NCBI GenBank assembly: GCA_963920765.1
Contig: OY987245.1
Coordinates: 24,258,727-24,322,726 of the forward strand
Length of the DNA stretch: 64,000 nucleotides
DNA from: Ulota crispa
Lineage: Eukaryota > Streptophyta > Bryopsida > Orthotrichales > Orthotrichaceae
Direction: 5' to 3'
Part shown: positions 24,901-36,040 of the stretch, in pieces
Layout of the letters: each line of letters begins with the position of its first letter
Numbering within the stretch: position 1 is the stretch's first letter
Notes under the pieces: model-generated
Database searches by the model: none
Seen by the model: only the letters and a program-made list of their open reading frames with translations
What the model was told of the DNA's origin: nothing
Position numbers and translations under genes: made by a program

Positions 24901-26743
24901 TTGCCACAGCAGAGCAAATTCTCAACACAAACGACCTCGAAAAATTTAGCTTAAACTTGCAGAAAGACAAATATACTTTTTTGTGCTAATGAACTCAACG
25001 TCAGCGGGAGTCAGAATTGTACTTGTGAGACTGAATCCATTTGTCAGTGTCTTATCCTTTGCCACCAGCAGGCCACTATGCGAATGTGGTACAAGATCAC
25101 AGCGACCGACAATAAGGCAGGAGCCCCAAAGCGCAGTGAGAAGCATAACAGACGATCCTGCAAGCAAGCCCATTCCTACAAGCACTTCCTCCTGCGCTTC
25201 AGCCTGGCTTGCTCCCAATCCCGACACTGCCATTTGCCACCAATGTCAGTAACCACAGCTGCGTTCATTGCGTTGCAAGTATATCAGTTTCTCAACGAGA
25301 CAAAAAGCCTTTTCACGTTCACATCACCATGAAATACCGAAACAACAGGAACAAAGAAGATTGAACACTGTCTAAACTCCTCAACTTGAATCCTAGGTAA
25401 ACACACCACTCAATAAGAAAATATCAGACCAAGACCGAAATAGTTGGTCACGTTCGTTGAAAAAGTACAAATCTGTGTCAAAGGTATGAAAAGGAGCACG
25501 ATGTCAGACTGAACAATAAGTAGTCCAACTTTTAGTGTAAATTTCAATTAGTGAGGTAACGGGGCAAATTTTCTCCATACCGGTTCCTATTCAGTTAACC
25601 TGATGCCCTCAATAATGATCCTCTCTCTCTAAAATTCACAGTTGACATTACTGAGCAGAGTTGAGCCTTTTTGTAGTAGATGCACTATAGTTGCTAAAAT
25701 TTATTATTTAAATCAACAAATTCTGGTCACTATTCAGTTGACTGACTCAGGTGGAGTTGACATCTTCAAGTACATGTCTGTTACGTACCAGCTGACCATC
25801 TCTCTAAAACTCAAATAAACTAATAACTATTTCAAATTACTGTTGCAAAAACCAACCGATTTACTGTCGTTTTTTCACAATGGCAGCAGCGCAGCGATTG
25901 GTAAAGACTTCAGTCATATGCAAGTCCAATGAGAGGCTCAGTTTCCTCACCGATTTTCAAAACAAGACATCATCTACTTAAAAGGAAAGTCTTACATATA
26001 TTGAGACTGTTCAGCAAATGTGAGACATGCAGGGGAAGTGTATGCAGATTTGCCACAGGGGATCTACTACAGGACTCTGGTGGTAGCAATTACTCAACCA
26101 TCAATACTTTCAAACTCAAGAGGTGAGAAGGATTATAGACTCAAAGCATTTGGATGTGCTGATGTTTCAAGTTGACGTCGCCATATCCTGTCAAGAATGT
26201 CAGTAAAAAACTCACACAGGTGAAAGCACTAACCCTACAGAGCTGAGTGTAGGCTATATTATGATTCATTAAGCACGGGAAACAAGACACACCGGTGATG
26301 AGCAATGCATCGGGGAAGGCGCCGAGGATGGGCAAAACGAGGCCACCGATGATACCAGGGTTCATCACCGTCAACAAAAGCTCGCTCCCGTCGGACAGCA
26401 GCTGCGCAGCTTTCAGAAGCGCGTAGCCGTAAACAAGCAAGAGGAACGCATTTCCCCCTAAGCTCACGGAGCACGGCATGATCCCGTAATGCTCCTCGCA
26501 CTCCTTGCTCGCGGCTATCCCCCATTTCCCGAACAAGCGCCCTAGCCATGGCTGCTGCTGCTGCTGCTGCTGGTTCTCGATCTCGCGCAGCTGCGTCACC
26601 TGCTCGATCTTCCACTCATTGTTGTCGTGGTCAGCTCCAAGAGCTGCTTCTCTTGATTGCACACCCTGAGATTGCAGCAGTAGCAACAGAGCGATACCTG
26701 CGAAAAGGAAGTGGCGCCCTCGCGGCGCCTTGAGGGAGTCCAT
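21927..26743 (-). CDS. NCL: EF-hand Na+/Ca2+ exchanger-like protein (NCL / EF-CAX type)
   Basis: Seven exons, read 26743-26293, 25226-25023, 24897-24716, 24584-24430, 24129-23850, 23553-23227 and 22175-21927, join in frame to 615 aa. A signal peptide lies at about residues 5-30 (IALLLLLQSQGVQS), then a Gln run. The first CaCA exchanger repeat carries GAFPDALLI and continues to VSGLGASQAEAQEE. Two canonical EF-hand loops start at D337 (DKENDDHLNERE) and D378 (DVSHDKRISWNE). An acidic stretch of ten Asp follows, then the second CaCA repeat with FADPLVDAI and PLATNSSEA. Plant NCL proteins exchange cations at the vacuolar or plasma membrane, with Ca2+ sensed by the cytosolic EF-hands. Length and order match Arabidopsis NCL. 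MDSLKAP is chosen over the upstream ATG at 26899 because it places the signal peptide at the start. Introns hold a TTAA-type MITE and an inverted repeat around exon 5. Confidence 0.92.
22795..23016. mobile_element. TTAA/CCC...GGG (piggyBac-like) MITE in NCL intron 6
   Basis: CCCCTGAAGGGCC at the left and its perfect inverse GGCCCTTCAGGGG at the right, flanked directly by TTAA (22791-22794 and 23017-23020). 222 bp, no coding capacity. Confidence 0.75.
23609..23757 (+). repeat. Left arm of inverted repeat around NCL exon 5
   Basis: ACAGTGAT...TTTGGGAT is the reverse complement, with few mismatches and one short indel, of 24260-24418. It lies in intron 5 between exons 5 and 6. Confidence 0.85.
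24260..24418 (-). repeat. Right arm of inverted repeat around NCL exon 5
   Basis: Mirror of 23609-23757. Shared strings include GCTCAAGTGGCTAAAAACAC and ATCCTGCGAAATTT. It lies in intron 4, so the two arms enclose exon 5, which encodes both EF-hands. Confidence 0.85.
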
Positions 26744-27071
26744 TGATCGGCCCTTCAGTTTCGATTTGCGCACTGCTGCAAACGAATGAGCTGCATCTGG
26801 TTGAAGTGATCGCTGCAGGGAAGACGACCCCGCCGTACAAATGTTGTTGGCGTGGTGATGATAAAATGGCGAGCAGGCGGGACGGATGTGCCGCGGCAAG
26901 CGCCAGCAGCCGCGCTCCGCGGCTTTGCTGGCGCGCTTGGCGGTGATTGGTTCTTGTTCTTGGAAGGTAGGATTTGGGACGGCAGGAATCGGGACCGTGG
27001 GATCGGGACGGTGGGGATTGGGATGGCAGGTCGGTAGTGTTTAGGTACTGGACACCGACCATTTGTTACTT
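26744..27071 (-). promoter_or_regulatory. Presumed NCL promoter and 5' leader
   Basis: GC-richer sequence directly upstream of the NCL start, with imperfect repeats of GGGATCGGGAC/GGGATTGGGA near 26985-27030. An upstream in-frame ATG lies at 26899. No TATA box was chosen with confidence. Confidence 0.35.
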
Positions 27072-28517
27072 GGGAAAATGTGATGGATACCCCTGAAATT
27101 TGCGATATTTGTACAAATATGTCTGGTTTTTCAGAAATTGCACTATTTGACATATTGATATGTGCACATCCAGTTTGATATATTTTAGTTGAATTTGAAC
27201 ATTTTGAATTCAGATTTGGATCTAGAGACCTTGAATTAGTCATGAAGGAAGTTGCAATTGAACAACACTTAATGAAAAATTTTATCTTTTTAAAAAAAAT
27301 AAAAATATAAGTAATAGTTTGCACCCTACTTAAGCCTCTTAAGCCTTTTCATTGAGTGTTATTCATTTCTAATTTCCTTTATGGTTCTAGACTAAATCAA
27401 AGTCTCTAAGTCTAAATTTGAATTCAAAATTTTTAAATTTGAATTCAAAATTTTTAAATTCAACTTTTTGATTGTAAAAATCTAAAATTTACCCCACTAA
27501 GGGGTGTGTATATATAAGACCTTGGGTGTGCATATATCAATCCCTTTGCAAAAATATCTTTTTACATAGTTATCAAAGATGTATGTCTTTGCTTAGGGTG
27601 AATTGACCCCCTCATTGCCCCTTGCTTGTATGAATGGGGCTTCAAGGATCTATCCAATGCACATCCATGTTTTTAGGCCGGAGTGAAAAAGCTCTATAAT
27701 TTTCAAGTACGGGTAAAAATAGTAATTTGCTCCATATTTTGTAGTGTTCAATTATATCCTCCCTTGCGGTTTAGAGAAAAACAAGATTATGGAATCCAAA
27801 TGTGAAGTCAAAGTTTCCAAATTCAATCTCTTGATGGTAAATTTTTGCATTTCTCCAAATTTTTGAAACGTGAAGAAGCAAAACTTTTTCACCCTGCCCC
27901 AGCAACCTCGTAAAGTAGTTGACTAAGCTACCGGCCCCATTCCTTCATAACATTGTTAACCTTTGATGGGAGGGACCCTTTTGTTCCCTCAATATCAAGA
28001 AGATCCCAACAAATGGCATTCGATGCCTCTATCCCTCACCAATCAACGTTAAGAATTTATAACTAAACTCTCCTCCCAAGTATCCCAGGGGGAATATCCC
28101 TCCACAGTTGGGGAAGTAATGAAGCCGAGTTAACAACGTTATGTTTAGGAAAAGAACAATGACTAGGTAAGATCACCTTGGCCCATGTCACTTACATTGT
28201 CATACCTGCGGCAAGTCAGTTTGAAAACTTTTGAATTTACCATTCACAAGTAACACATTTGAGTACTTTTGTTGGCATTCATTGTAAGATTGAATAAAGA
28301 GCATTACTCATGTCACAACAATAAAATATTTTTTATCAAGATATTGAAAGATGAAAGATTTATCACATTACAAGTCTTTCCCAAAACTAGGTGATATGCA
28401 CCTTTGATATTTGTGTAGAAAGATATTTAGGCAATTATAAATGTTTGTGCAATTTCTGAAAAATCAAGGGTATCTTTACAATTATAGCAAATTTCAAGGA
28501 TATCCATCAATTTTCCC
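27072..28517. mobile_element. Mutator-like element, family B, with nested MITE
   Basis: Ends GGGAAAATGTGATGGATACC and GGATATCCATCAATTTTCCC, with inverted homology about 75 bp deep (CTGGTTTTTCAGAAATTGCA / TGCAATTTCTGAAAAATCAA). The direct flanks TTGTTACTT at 27063-27071 and 28518-28526 are identical, a perfect 9-bp duplication. A family A MITE sits inside at 27152-27545. No transposase ORF, so it is non-autonomous. Confidence 0.8.
27152..27545. mobile_element. Family A MITE nested in the family B element
   Basis: Ends ATATTGATATGTGCACATCC and GTGTGCATATATCAATCCC. Interior blocks TTTTGAATTCAGATTTGGA and TTCATTGAGTGTTATTC match 6111-6566. A 22-bp direct duplication around AATTTGAATTCAAAATTTTT is at 27416-27465. 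Confidence 0.65.
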
Positions 28518-28569
28518 TTGTTACTTCCTTCACAATCCATCAAATTTTCCCTTGTTACTTCCTTCACAA
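28504..28569 (+). repeat. 34-bp tandem duplication at the element border
   Basis: CCATCAA.TTTTCCCTTGTTACTTCC... appears twice head to tail, duplicating the right element end plus its target site. Confidence 0.8.
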
Positions 28570-28883
28570 TATATCCTTAGTTATTATTTTCTTTGATACA
28601 ACTGAATGTAGTTCATTTGTTAACCCCTATGTGTCCTTGAGTGAATTTGTTTGAATATCTAAAAATGTCAGATGAGTTATAGAATGTAATCAAAATAATA
28701 ATTTAGTGGTGAATTTCAAATTAAAGGTACGGATTATAAATTATTGATCACATTTGTAAGGTAGAGTCTACCATTGCTTCAACAAACATTAAATACATGT
28801 ATTAATGTGTGAAACCCAAAGTTCTCTAGTGATTTTAATTACATACATTTTTTTTTGCTGAAAGTTCATGATATATTTCTTAA

Positions 28884-29779
28884 CCCCTAAAGGACTGTTG
28901 TCCTTTTGGGGGACAAGTGGGAGTTTGGGCATGTATTTTTGGATTGTGATTTTTTGAAACTTTTATTGAAAGTGGGGAATTCAAAGATCTAAGCGGGCAT
29001 CTAATTTTTTCCTCATTCCGACAACTATTGAAAAAGTTATGCATGAAAATTTGAAAAGCAAGGGAGGGCTGCCCGTCTGGGCAGCCCAAAAACTTCTTTA
29101 AAAATTAATTTTTTAAATTAAAATTTGAAATTGGTTCTTTAGATTTTATTTATTGGTGAGAAGCTTTGAATCAATCAATTTCAATCAATGACATGAAAGT
29201 TATGAGGAGTTTTTGTTTGCAGGCACTTATGGAATTTCTACTCTAAAATAAACTTTGAAGTCCTTTATTTTACTCAATTTTTATTGTTTTGGAAAAAAAA
29301 ACAAAACCAAAGGATGTAGATTGTTTATCACAACATTATGGCCGTTGGGATTTGCATGTTTCATTTTAATAATTATATTCTTATCAATTTAGTGATTTGA
29401 CTCATTCTCTACTTCTTTTTACTTACTGTTTTTTTGTATGTGTTGTGTTGTTCCAATTGATTCGAAAATTCTCCCACACATAGCTAACTTGATCTTCTAC
29501 ATGGGAAAAATAAAGCGCAAAGTTGCGTAGAGCAATTATTTTCATGTAAGAATGGTCAAGGGCTTCTAAAATTTTGCGGCAGCAAGAAAAAAAAAATTCA
29601 TTTCACTTTAGATGTAAATATCTCACTCATGTCCATCCAGAATGACCTGATTTTTTTTCCACAAGTACCTAATCTAGTCTAGGGCAAGATCTCGCAATTG
29701 GATTTCCCAAATTTTCAAAAATAATGACCTTCTTACTAACCCCCCAAAAATGGCAGTAAAATGGCTCAGTCCTTTGGAG
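28884..29779. mobile_element. TTAA/CCC...GGG (piggyBac-like) element, about 0.9 kb
   Basis: Left TTAA|CCCCTAAAGGACTG, right CAGTCCTTTGGAG|TTAA. The right end has lost one T relative to the left. No transposase reading frame is visible inside. Confidence 0.65.
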
Positions 29780-29783
29780 TTAA

Positions 29784-32003
29784 TTATGTTGAATTTATAG
29801 GATTTTGTATTATTTATTTACTTTATATTTGGAGGGTAGTTTTTGAATTGAAAAAGTCAAACATACTTGCACTCTTTGGATTATAGAACATTTGCAAACA
29901 TGGTTTTAAAACTCCACATCAAGTCTTGAGAAGGTAGTACAAGATTCTTAGGAACATTGGATGGATGAAATCAGTTGTTACAAAAGTATGAAAATGATGT
30001 TTGTGAGGATGCAATAGAACTTACGTGGGTGGTTTGCGTGTTCTAAGGTTACAAGTACTATACCAAGAATTGAGAATGGCTCAAGATATAAGCCAATGCT
30101 TGAGGGGCTCAAATTGCGCCCCTCTAATCAAAGATGCCCAACATTATTCAAGATTCTTTTTAGTGATTATTAGTATTTTTGAGTTCGTTTCAACATCAAG
30201 AGTCTGATTTTGGAAATGAATCAAAGTGGTTTGTCAATTTTAGATATTTGTGCAAGGGTGTCCATTCTAAATCTTCACATTTTAGTGTTGAGAGCTCTTG
30301 AAAATAAACCTCAAGTACATTAGAACTTGGAGAAATAGTCACATTAAAAAAATTAATTTAAAAAGTTGTAGAATAAATTTTAAGAAGCCATAAATTAATT
30401 AGCATATAACCAAATGTAACCAAGCCCATAATCAAGCATATAATCAAAAACAATTGAGTGTTGTACAATACATAAAGTAAGATTTTTCCGTGTGATAAAT
30501 TATATACCAAAGCATGACAATTTTAGATGCTTTTGCAAAAGCACATCCAAGTAGCAAATGATCATGACTTGATAACTATAAAGTCATGTTTAATTATACA
30601 AAATTTCAAAGTGTATATGTTGCGTGTGTTTGCATAGATTTTAATGAGATTATATTTTAAAAGGACCAGTCCTTGAGTATTTTAGGGTTAAAAGCTGTTT
30701 GTAAAATCAATTGTGATATTATATAAGAGGAAGATCCAATCATCAATAGAATTTAGCATGTATATAAGGATAGATGATGAACAATGCAATCACAATAGGC
30801 ATAATCTTTATTTCCACTATTAATCAATGATAAGAAGGCCTTATGCATATTAAAATTAGAAAGACAATGCAAGAAGTTAAGAACAAGAAAGACAATTGAC
30901 ATTGAATTCAAGCAATTGTTTTTCCATAAATCATTTTGTAAAGGGATATTTCTATTTTCTATTATGGCTTTGAGACATATCAATGTGTAAGTTTAATCAA
31001 TTAATTATTTCTACCACTAAGAACTTAAAATCAAGGTGGATACAAATGGTTATTTGAAAGAAAGGTGATACTATTCCTATAGTCAAGAATACACACTCCA
31101 TTGAGTTCAATACACAACTAGCTCTTAGTCATTGTTAATGATCTTCTTATTGGTGACAGACCATCATTATTTTTAGTTGGTATATCTTTATAGTTTGATT
31201 GTTTTTTTTAATTTGTTGTTTCTTTTTTAAAAAAAATTTTGACTAAGGTATTATTAAAGGAATATTTACTTTGTCATGGTGCACATATTCAAAAAGGTGT
31301 GTCATGAGCATTGTTGTTGAAAAAATGAATCTGATCCAAAACCACACCTAAGGCATGTATATCCAAAATCAATAGTGAACCAAAAATTAACAACATAAAC
31401 CTAAAACCAACATTGTAAACCATTGCCATACATTCATGGGCTTAAAATGTATGATCACAAGTTCATTATAGGTTTATGTACATATATTTGAAATTAACTT
31501 CTACCATTCTTGCTAATATGGCTCTTGAGTTTTATGAGAGTTAACACACACTAGGCTGATAATAAATAAATAAATTCAAACAACTTTGCCATTAAAAATG
31601 TACATATTGAATTCATTAAATTTTTGCTCAAAAGTGATAGAAATGTCTAGTTTTAAACAACTAAAATGTGTTTTAATCAAGTAGCACCATACGTACACTA
31701 TCATTTCCATCATTCCCTAGTGCTAAAGATTAATACAAGTTAATACCTAAACCACTTAAAGCCCAGGATTTTTAAAGCCCAGGATTTTTTCACAGAAAAG
31801 CTTGACCAAGCAACATACTTGCATTTCAGGTGCTCATGTGAGTTGGAAAACACAATCCACGGGACTAAACCCTGTGAAACCACTAGAGTGCCTTGCTGAA
31901 CCCACTCCTTGCCAACCTTATACCAGTTACAGTACATTGTGCGGTCAAAATCCTTTTCTCTAAATCCTAAGAAACATTATAATGTCTGTATGGCGCTCAA
32001 GGG
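29784..32003. other. AT-rich gene-free stretch
   Basis: No gene, no clear inverted-repeat element and no coding-like ORF. Low-complexity AT-rich sequence throughout. Confidence 0.55.
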
Positions 32004-32007
32004 TTAA

Positions 32008-32089
32008 CCCTTAAGTGCTGAGGGGTCATCGTGGATGCACGACCCTGTGTATTTGCAGGGACAAAGTTGTCCATGTGGTCCTTTAGGGG
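32008..32089. mobile_element. Short TTAA/CCC...GGG (piggyBac-like) element
   Basis: TTAA (32004-32007)|CCCTTAAGTGCTGAGGGGTC at the left and GTGGTCCTTTAGGGG|TTAA (32090-32093) at the right. Only 82 bp between the TTAA sites. Right end identical in its outer 12 bases to the 36-kb element. Confidence 0.55.
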
Positions 32090-32188
32090 TTAAGTGAAAA
32101 CATGGCTTGAATATTGTGACACGTTTTACAATTTTACCAAGATGTCCCCGCAAAGTAATGAATTTCATAGGCTGGTACTAACTACTTA

Positions 32189-32550
32189 GGGCATCTCCTG
32201 TAGCACGCTTTCCAAGCCTTGAAAAAATGAGTTTTGACGGGGAGAATGATGCAAACCTTCATGGCAAGGCGTGAAGTTCTCTTGCAGCCCTGAGATCTTT
32301 CGGACCTGCACCTGCATTACAATGAATTGCACAGGTACACCTGACTATGGAGTGGGGTCTTACATAAACAATGCTTAGGAAGGACCGTGAAGGAGGCCTG
32401 AAGAAAGCTTGAATTTGACGGGAACGAGGCGCAATCTATAGGCCCGGCGACATAAATAGGGACACATTGAGAACAGTTGGGAACTTGAAACGCAAAAATC
32501 GTTACGACTAAGGAGCACAAGACTGTTTTGACATGCTGCAGGAGATGCTC
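32189..32550. mobile_element. GRGCATCTCCTGYAGC inverted-repeat MITE
   Basis: GGGCATCTCCTGTAGC at the left, GCTGCAGGAGATGCTC at the right. Ends of the GAGCATCTCC type are common on plant hAT/Mutator MITEs. A target duplication was not convincing. Confidence 0.6.
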
Positions 32551-33010
32551 TTACCACTTGGTACCAAGCACGACCTTACGTGGCATAGTACTCTACGGTA
32601 CAAATAGTTGCAGAATCCTTCCAAAAAGGTGAAAAAGCGGCCGGGATGGATAGACATCATTTAGGGCCGGCGATTTCGTCAAATCCTAGGCAGCAAATTG
32701 CAAAATAGCTCCTGCTATTTCGGATATCATCCTCTGTTCCGTAGTGGAAGATGAATGTAGACTATATGAGAATGGATGAAGTGCGTCATTGAAAACCCAT
32801 GATGACGAACTCAAAAGAACTCATTAGACACTGACGAGCTACAGTCACCGACTTAGCTTTCGTATTATTCTGCCAGATGGCGCCCTCCCAGTCTTTCTGA
32901 GCATCATTCCTTTTCCAGATATTCAGGAGCGACACGTGGCTTTGCATAATGAGCGCGAGTGATTTCTGGTTTTTTCGGTTCCCTTATTGGTTTTTGGTGA
33001 GTTATACTTA

Positions 33011-33331
33011 GGCCTGGTTCAGACTAGCGACCGGCAGAGACATTGAAATCAGCACCTTGTACTGTGTTTCGTCAGATAGAAATTTTAGTGTAATCAGGTG
33101 TCATCCAAGAGTGTGCCTCTGCCAGACAAATTTGGTACCACCATTGGAGCAGGTTCCAAATCTTCACTATTTTGGTCGCTGACGTGGCTATATAAGGTGG
33201 TCCCCACAGTGGTGAAGATGAATGTAAAAGGGCCGGACAAACTTGCAATTTGAACCCAGCAGCGGAGAAAAGCCAAATTTCAACCAATCACGTTTGAGAA
33301 TTTTTTTGTCGACGCTAGTCTAAACCGGGCC
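33011..33331. mobile_element. Tourist-like (PIF/Harbinger) MITE 1
   Basis: TTA|GGCCTGGTTCAGACTAGCG at the left, CGCTAGTCTAAACCGGGCC|TTA at the right. TTA on both sides is the usual PIF/Harbinger target. The right TTA is also the left TTA of the next element. Confidence 0.75.
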
Positions 33332-33334
33332 TTA

Positions 33335-33796
33335 GGCCCCTTTACACTAGAGGTGAGAAGCCATGAAGAAAATCCTTCATGGGCCATAGCTTGGCTTTGA
33401 AAGGCCAGCCTTTGGAGGTAGAAGTTTCTTGTTGTACTGTAAAGTGAGAAGAGGTCACTATATGTATATACAGTTTTAGAGATTTAAAAAATAAAAATAA
33501 ATTCAAAGATTATTGTTATTATTTTCCTAAAAAAACTTTTTTTAGCAAGGGTCCCCAAAATTATAGTCAAGCCCACCTCTTTTGGTGGGCCTGACTATAA
33601 TTCTGGGGACCCTTTGCTTGTGCTTTTTCATTGCCATGGAGGACAAAAGTGTTGTCCACCTCATTTTCTCCTTTCCTTGTCCCTTGGAAAAAAAATTCCC
33701 ATCTAAAATGGCGTTTCTTGGTCTTCTCAATTCCTGAAATTTTCATTGGCTAAAATTTGCTCTCCATGGCTTCTTGGTTCTAGTGTAAATGGGGCC
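33335..33796. mobile_element. Tourist-like (PIF/Harbinger) MITE 2
   Basis: TTA|GGCCCCTTTACACTAGAGG at the left, and CTAGTGTAAATGGGGCC|TTA at the right, with AGAAGCCATG also mirrored. It contains a tight internal hairpin at 33545-33617. Confidence 0.75.
33545..33617. repeat. Near-perfect short hairpin inside Tourist-like MITE 2
   Basis: Two arms of about 33 bases (GGGTCCCCAAAATTATAGTC / GACTATAATTCTGGGGACCC) pair with two mismatches and one bulge across a 5-6-base loop. It could be a small-RNA source or a nested micro-element. Confidence 0.7.
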
Positions 33797-33882
33797 TTAG
33801 TTGTAAAAGGATGCACTACGACAATGTAATCAATTTCAATATTCTTTCCTTTCCACTAAACTTGAGTATGAGTTATTTTGTT

Positions 33883-34286
33883 GGGAAAATTACAAATAGG
33901 GGCATGAAAACGTAATATATTACAAATAGGGGCACAGTTTCAAAACAATTACAAATAGGGGCATGATTTCAAAAAAATTGTAATTTTTTGTAATTTTTTT
34001 TGGTTTGGACATTGGTTGACTTAGACACATCACATTAAATGTTAGCTATCTTCTAATTTATTTTAAAGTTTTCAAAAATTGCCATTTCCTATACTAAAAT
34101 TTCTTTATTTAGGCTTGATTTGGAAAGACCTTTAAGTTTTTTGGAAGATAGCCAACATTTAATGTGACGTGTCTAAGTCAACCAATGTCCAAACCAAAAA
34201 AAATTTACAAAAAATTACAATTTTTTTGAAATCATGCCCTTATTTGTAATATATTACGTTTTCATGCCCCTCTTCGTAATTTCCCC
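33883..34286. mobile_element. Mutator-like foldback MITE with perfect 9-bp duplication
   Basis: GGGAAAATTACAAATAGGGG at the left is inverted at the right, and homology extends about 170 bp into each arm. TATTTTGTT is identical on both sides (33874-33882 and 34287-34295). The left arm holds three tandem ACAAATAGGGGCA units, the right fewer. Confidence 0.85.
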
Positions 34287-34555
34287 TATTTTGTTTCTAT
34301 TTTTCAGACATGGTATCGCAAGTTGTCTGCGTGTGCTTAGGTTTTAATAACAATTGTGATTTTTTTTTTCTGAAGAATAGGTGAACAAAGCTTATGTCAA
34401 ATACAAAATAAATTTGAAAAACAAGCATGATCTATCACTTGCTTATAAGTCAAAAGTTCTCTTCTCTTTTGAACTCTTAAATGTAGATGTTCACGTTTTT
34501 TGTTTGATGGATGACAAAAAATAATGTGTTGGATGTAAAAAAGTCATATCTAATA

Positions 34556-34559
34556 TAAT

Positions 34560-34623
<64 letters not shown>
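34556..34623. repeat. (ATT)n microsatellite
   Basis: About twenty uninterrupted ATT triplets, preceded by a short ATAATA run. Confidence 0.95.
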
Positions 34624-34624
<1 letters not shown>

Positions 34625-35076
34625 TTCTTTCTAAAGTGATTATGGAAACATGGTCCATCATGGAAGGCATAAAAGAAATCTTTTGTTAATTCCACTCATA
34701 TTTTTAGGTGTCCTACATTGTAAGAAGATTCACAAAAACAGAGTTTGATCACATGTTGCTCTTCATACAATTTTCATAAAGGCAACATCGCATGCTAACT
34801 TATGCAACTTTGAGCAGAAGTATTAAATTTTGTGGGTATTTTGCCAGAGCCTTGTAGCGCCACTGTAGCATGCAACCATAGTGACCAATCCATTATTTAA
34901 GGGTTAAGGTTTTTATTCTGGTGACATCCTCACTTGCTTTCTGGAGCATTTTTAGAGAGTGTGGCATGCTTAGAAGTGGTTTTCTTCTCCAAATTCTTCA
35001 TGCAAACCCTTCACATCTTGTTTTTGAACACTCGTGTTGCTTTTTCCATTGACATTTTTTTCCCTAATTTCCTTAA

Positions 35077-36036
35077 CCTCTAAAGGACCAAGGGTGTTTT
35101 TTGAGAAAAAATCTCAAAAACTGCCAAATTTTAGTGTATTGTCCAAAATTGAAAATAAAACCTTTTTTTTCTCAATTTCAAGGTACAAAAGTGTGTGAAA
35201 CAAATAAATTAATGTGTACAAATCATTTCAGCCCATTTGATCGTGCGGATTGTAAGATTATAACGTTTGAAGTGAAAAAAATAACTTTTTTTCATTCTTG
35301 CAAAACAAGGTCAAGAGATTTTGAGCCTTTCTAGACTGAATTTTTTGCTCTACACAAAAAATGATTTTTTTAACCATTCACAAGTATATGATGTTAGGTT
35401 CACTCATGAAAATTTTTAGATGCAAATATAGAATCTAGCTTATTCTAAATCACCTTGCAATGCAAGGAGGTTTAGTGAATTGGCTATACATTAGTCATCC
35501 TTTCATGATTTCTTGTGCAATGAGGAAGTTTTATATTTGAAATCTGAGCAGTGAAAAATTAGAGACAAACATTTGGAATATGTGAAAAAAAAGTTTCAAG
35601 AGTTTTGAATTTATAAATTGAAAGATAAAAGGGCATGAAGTTAGAGGTTTCTTTTTCTTTTTCTTGAAATTACCCAAACATAGTTAACAAAGGTTGACTT
35701 CCTTCAAAATGTGATGTAAGAGCTCTTTCTCTTTTTCTTTTTTGACAATTACATGCCATGTTTTTTTAGTTACATAGTTGCCAAATTTAAAAGTTGATGA
35801 GAGTTTTAGCATAAGATTCTCCAAAGATGCCCAAATTGCCCAAGCTTCCCAGTTTCTTGTGGGCAACATGACTTTTGAACTCGGCATCCAATTGGGGAAA
35901 AAATTACATTTCCACTTGGGGGATACATATTTGCACCTTGTGTAACAATTTTGAGAACATCCAATAAAAATTGACTCCATATAACCCTACCCAAGTTCTC
36001 AAGCGGCTGTTGAACAACCAATTGGTCCTTTAGGGG
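35077..36036. mobile_element. TTAA/CCC...GGG (piggyBac-like) element, 0.96 kb
   Basis: TTAA|CCTCTAAAGGACCAA at the left and TTGGTCCTTTAGGGG|TTAA at the right, matching at 14 of 15. No transposase frame. The ends agree with those at 28884 and 32089. Confidence 0.75.
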
Positions 36037-36040
36037 TTAA

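Noticed and set aside
26755..27324. 189- and 143-codon minus-strand ORFs upstream of NCL
   Set aside because: One runs from a transposon end across the promoter; neither has a conserved motif. The NCL frame explains the overlap.
34556..34623. Regular triplet repeat considered as a CRISPR-like or satellite array
   Set aside because: Plain microsatellite without spacers. No CRISPR or prokaryotic features in this plant sequence.
34895..34915. TTTAAGGGTTAA, resembling a TTAA/CCC element end
   Set aside because: No partner end found nearby at TTAA, so it is not counted as an element.
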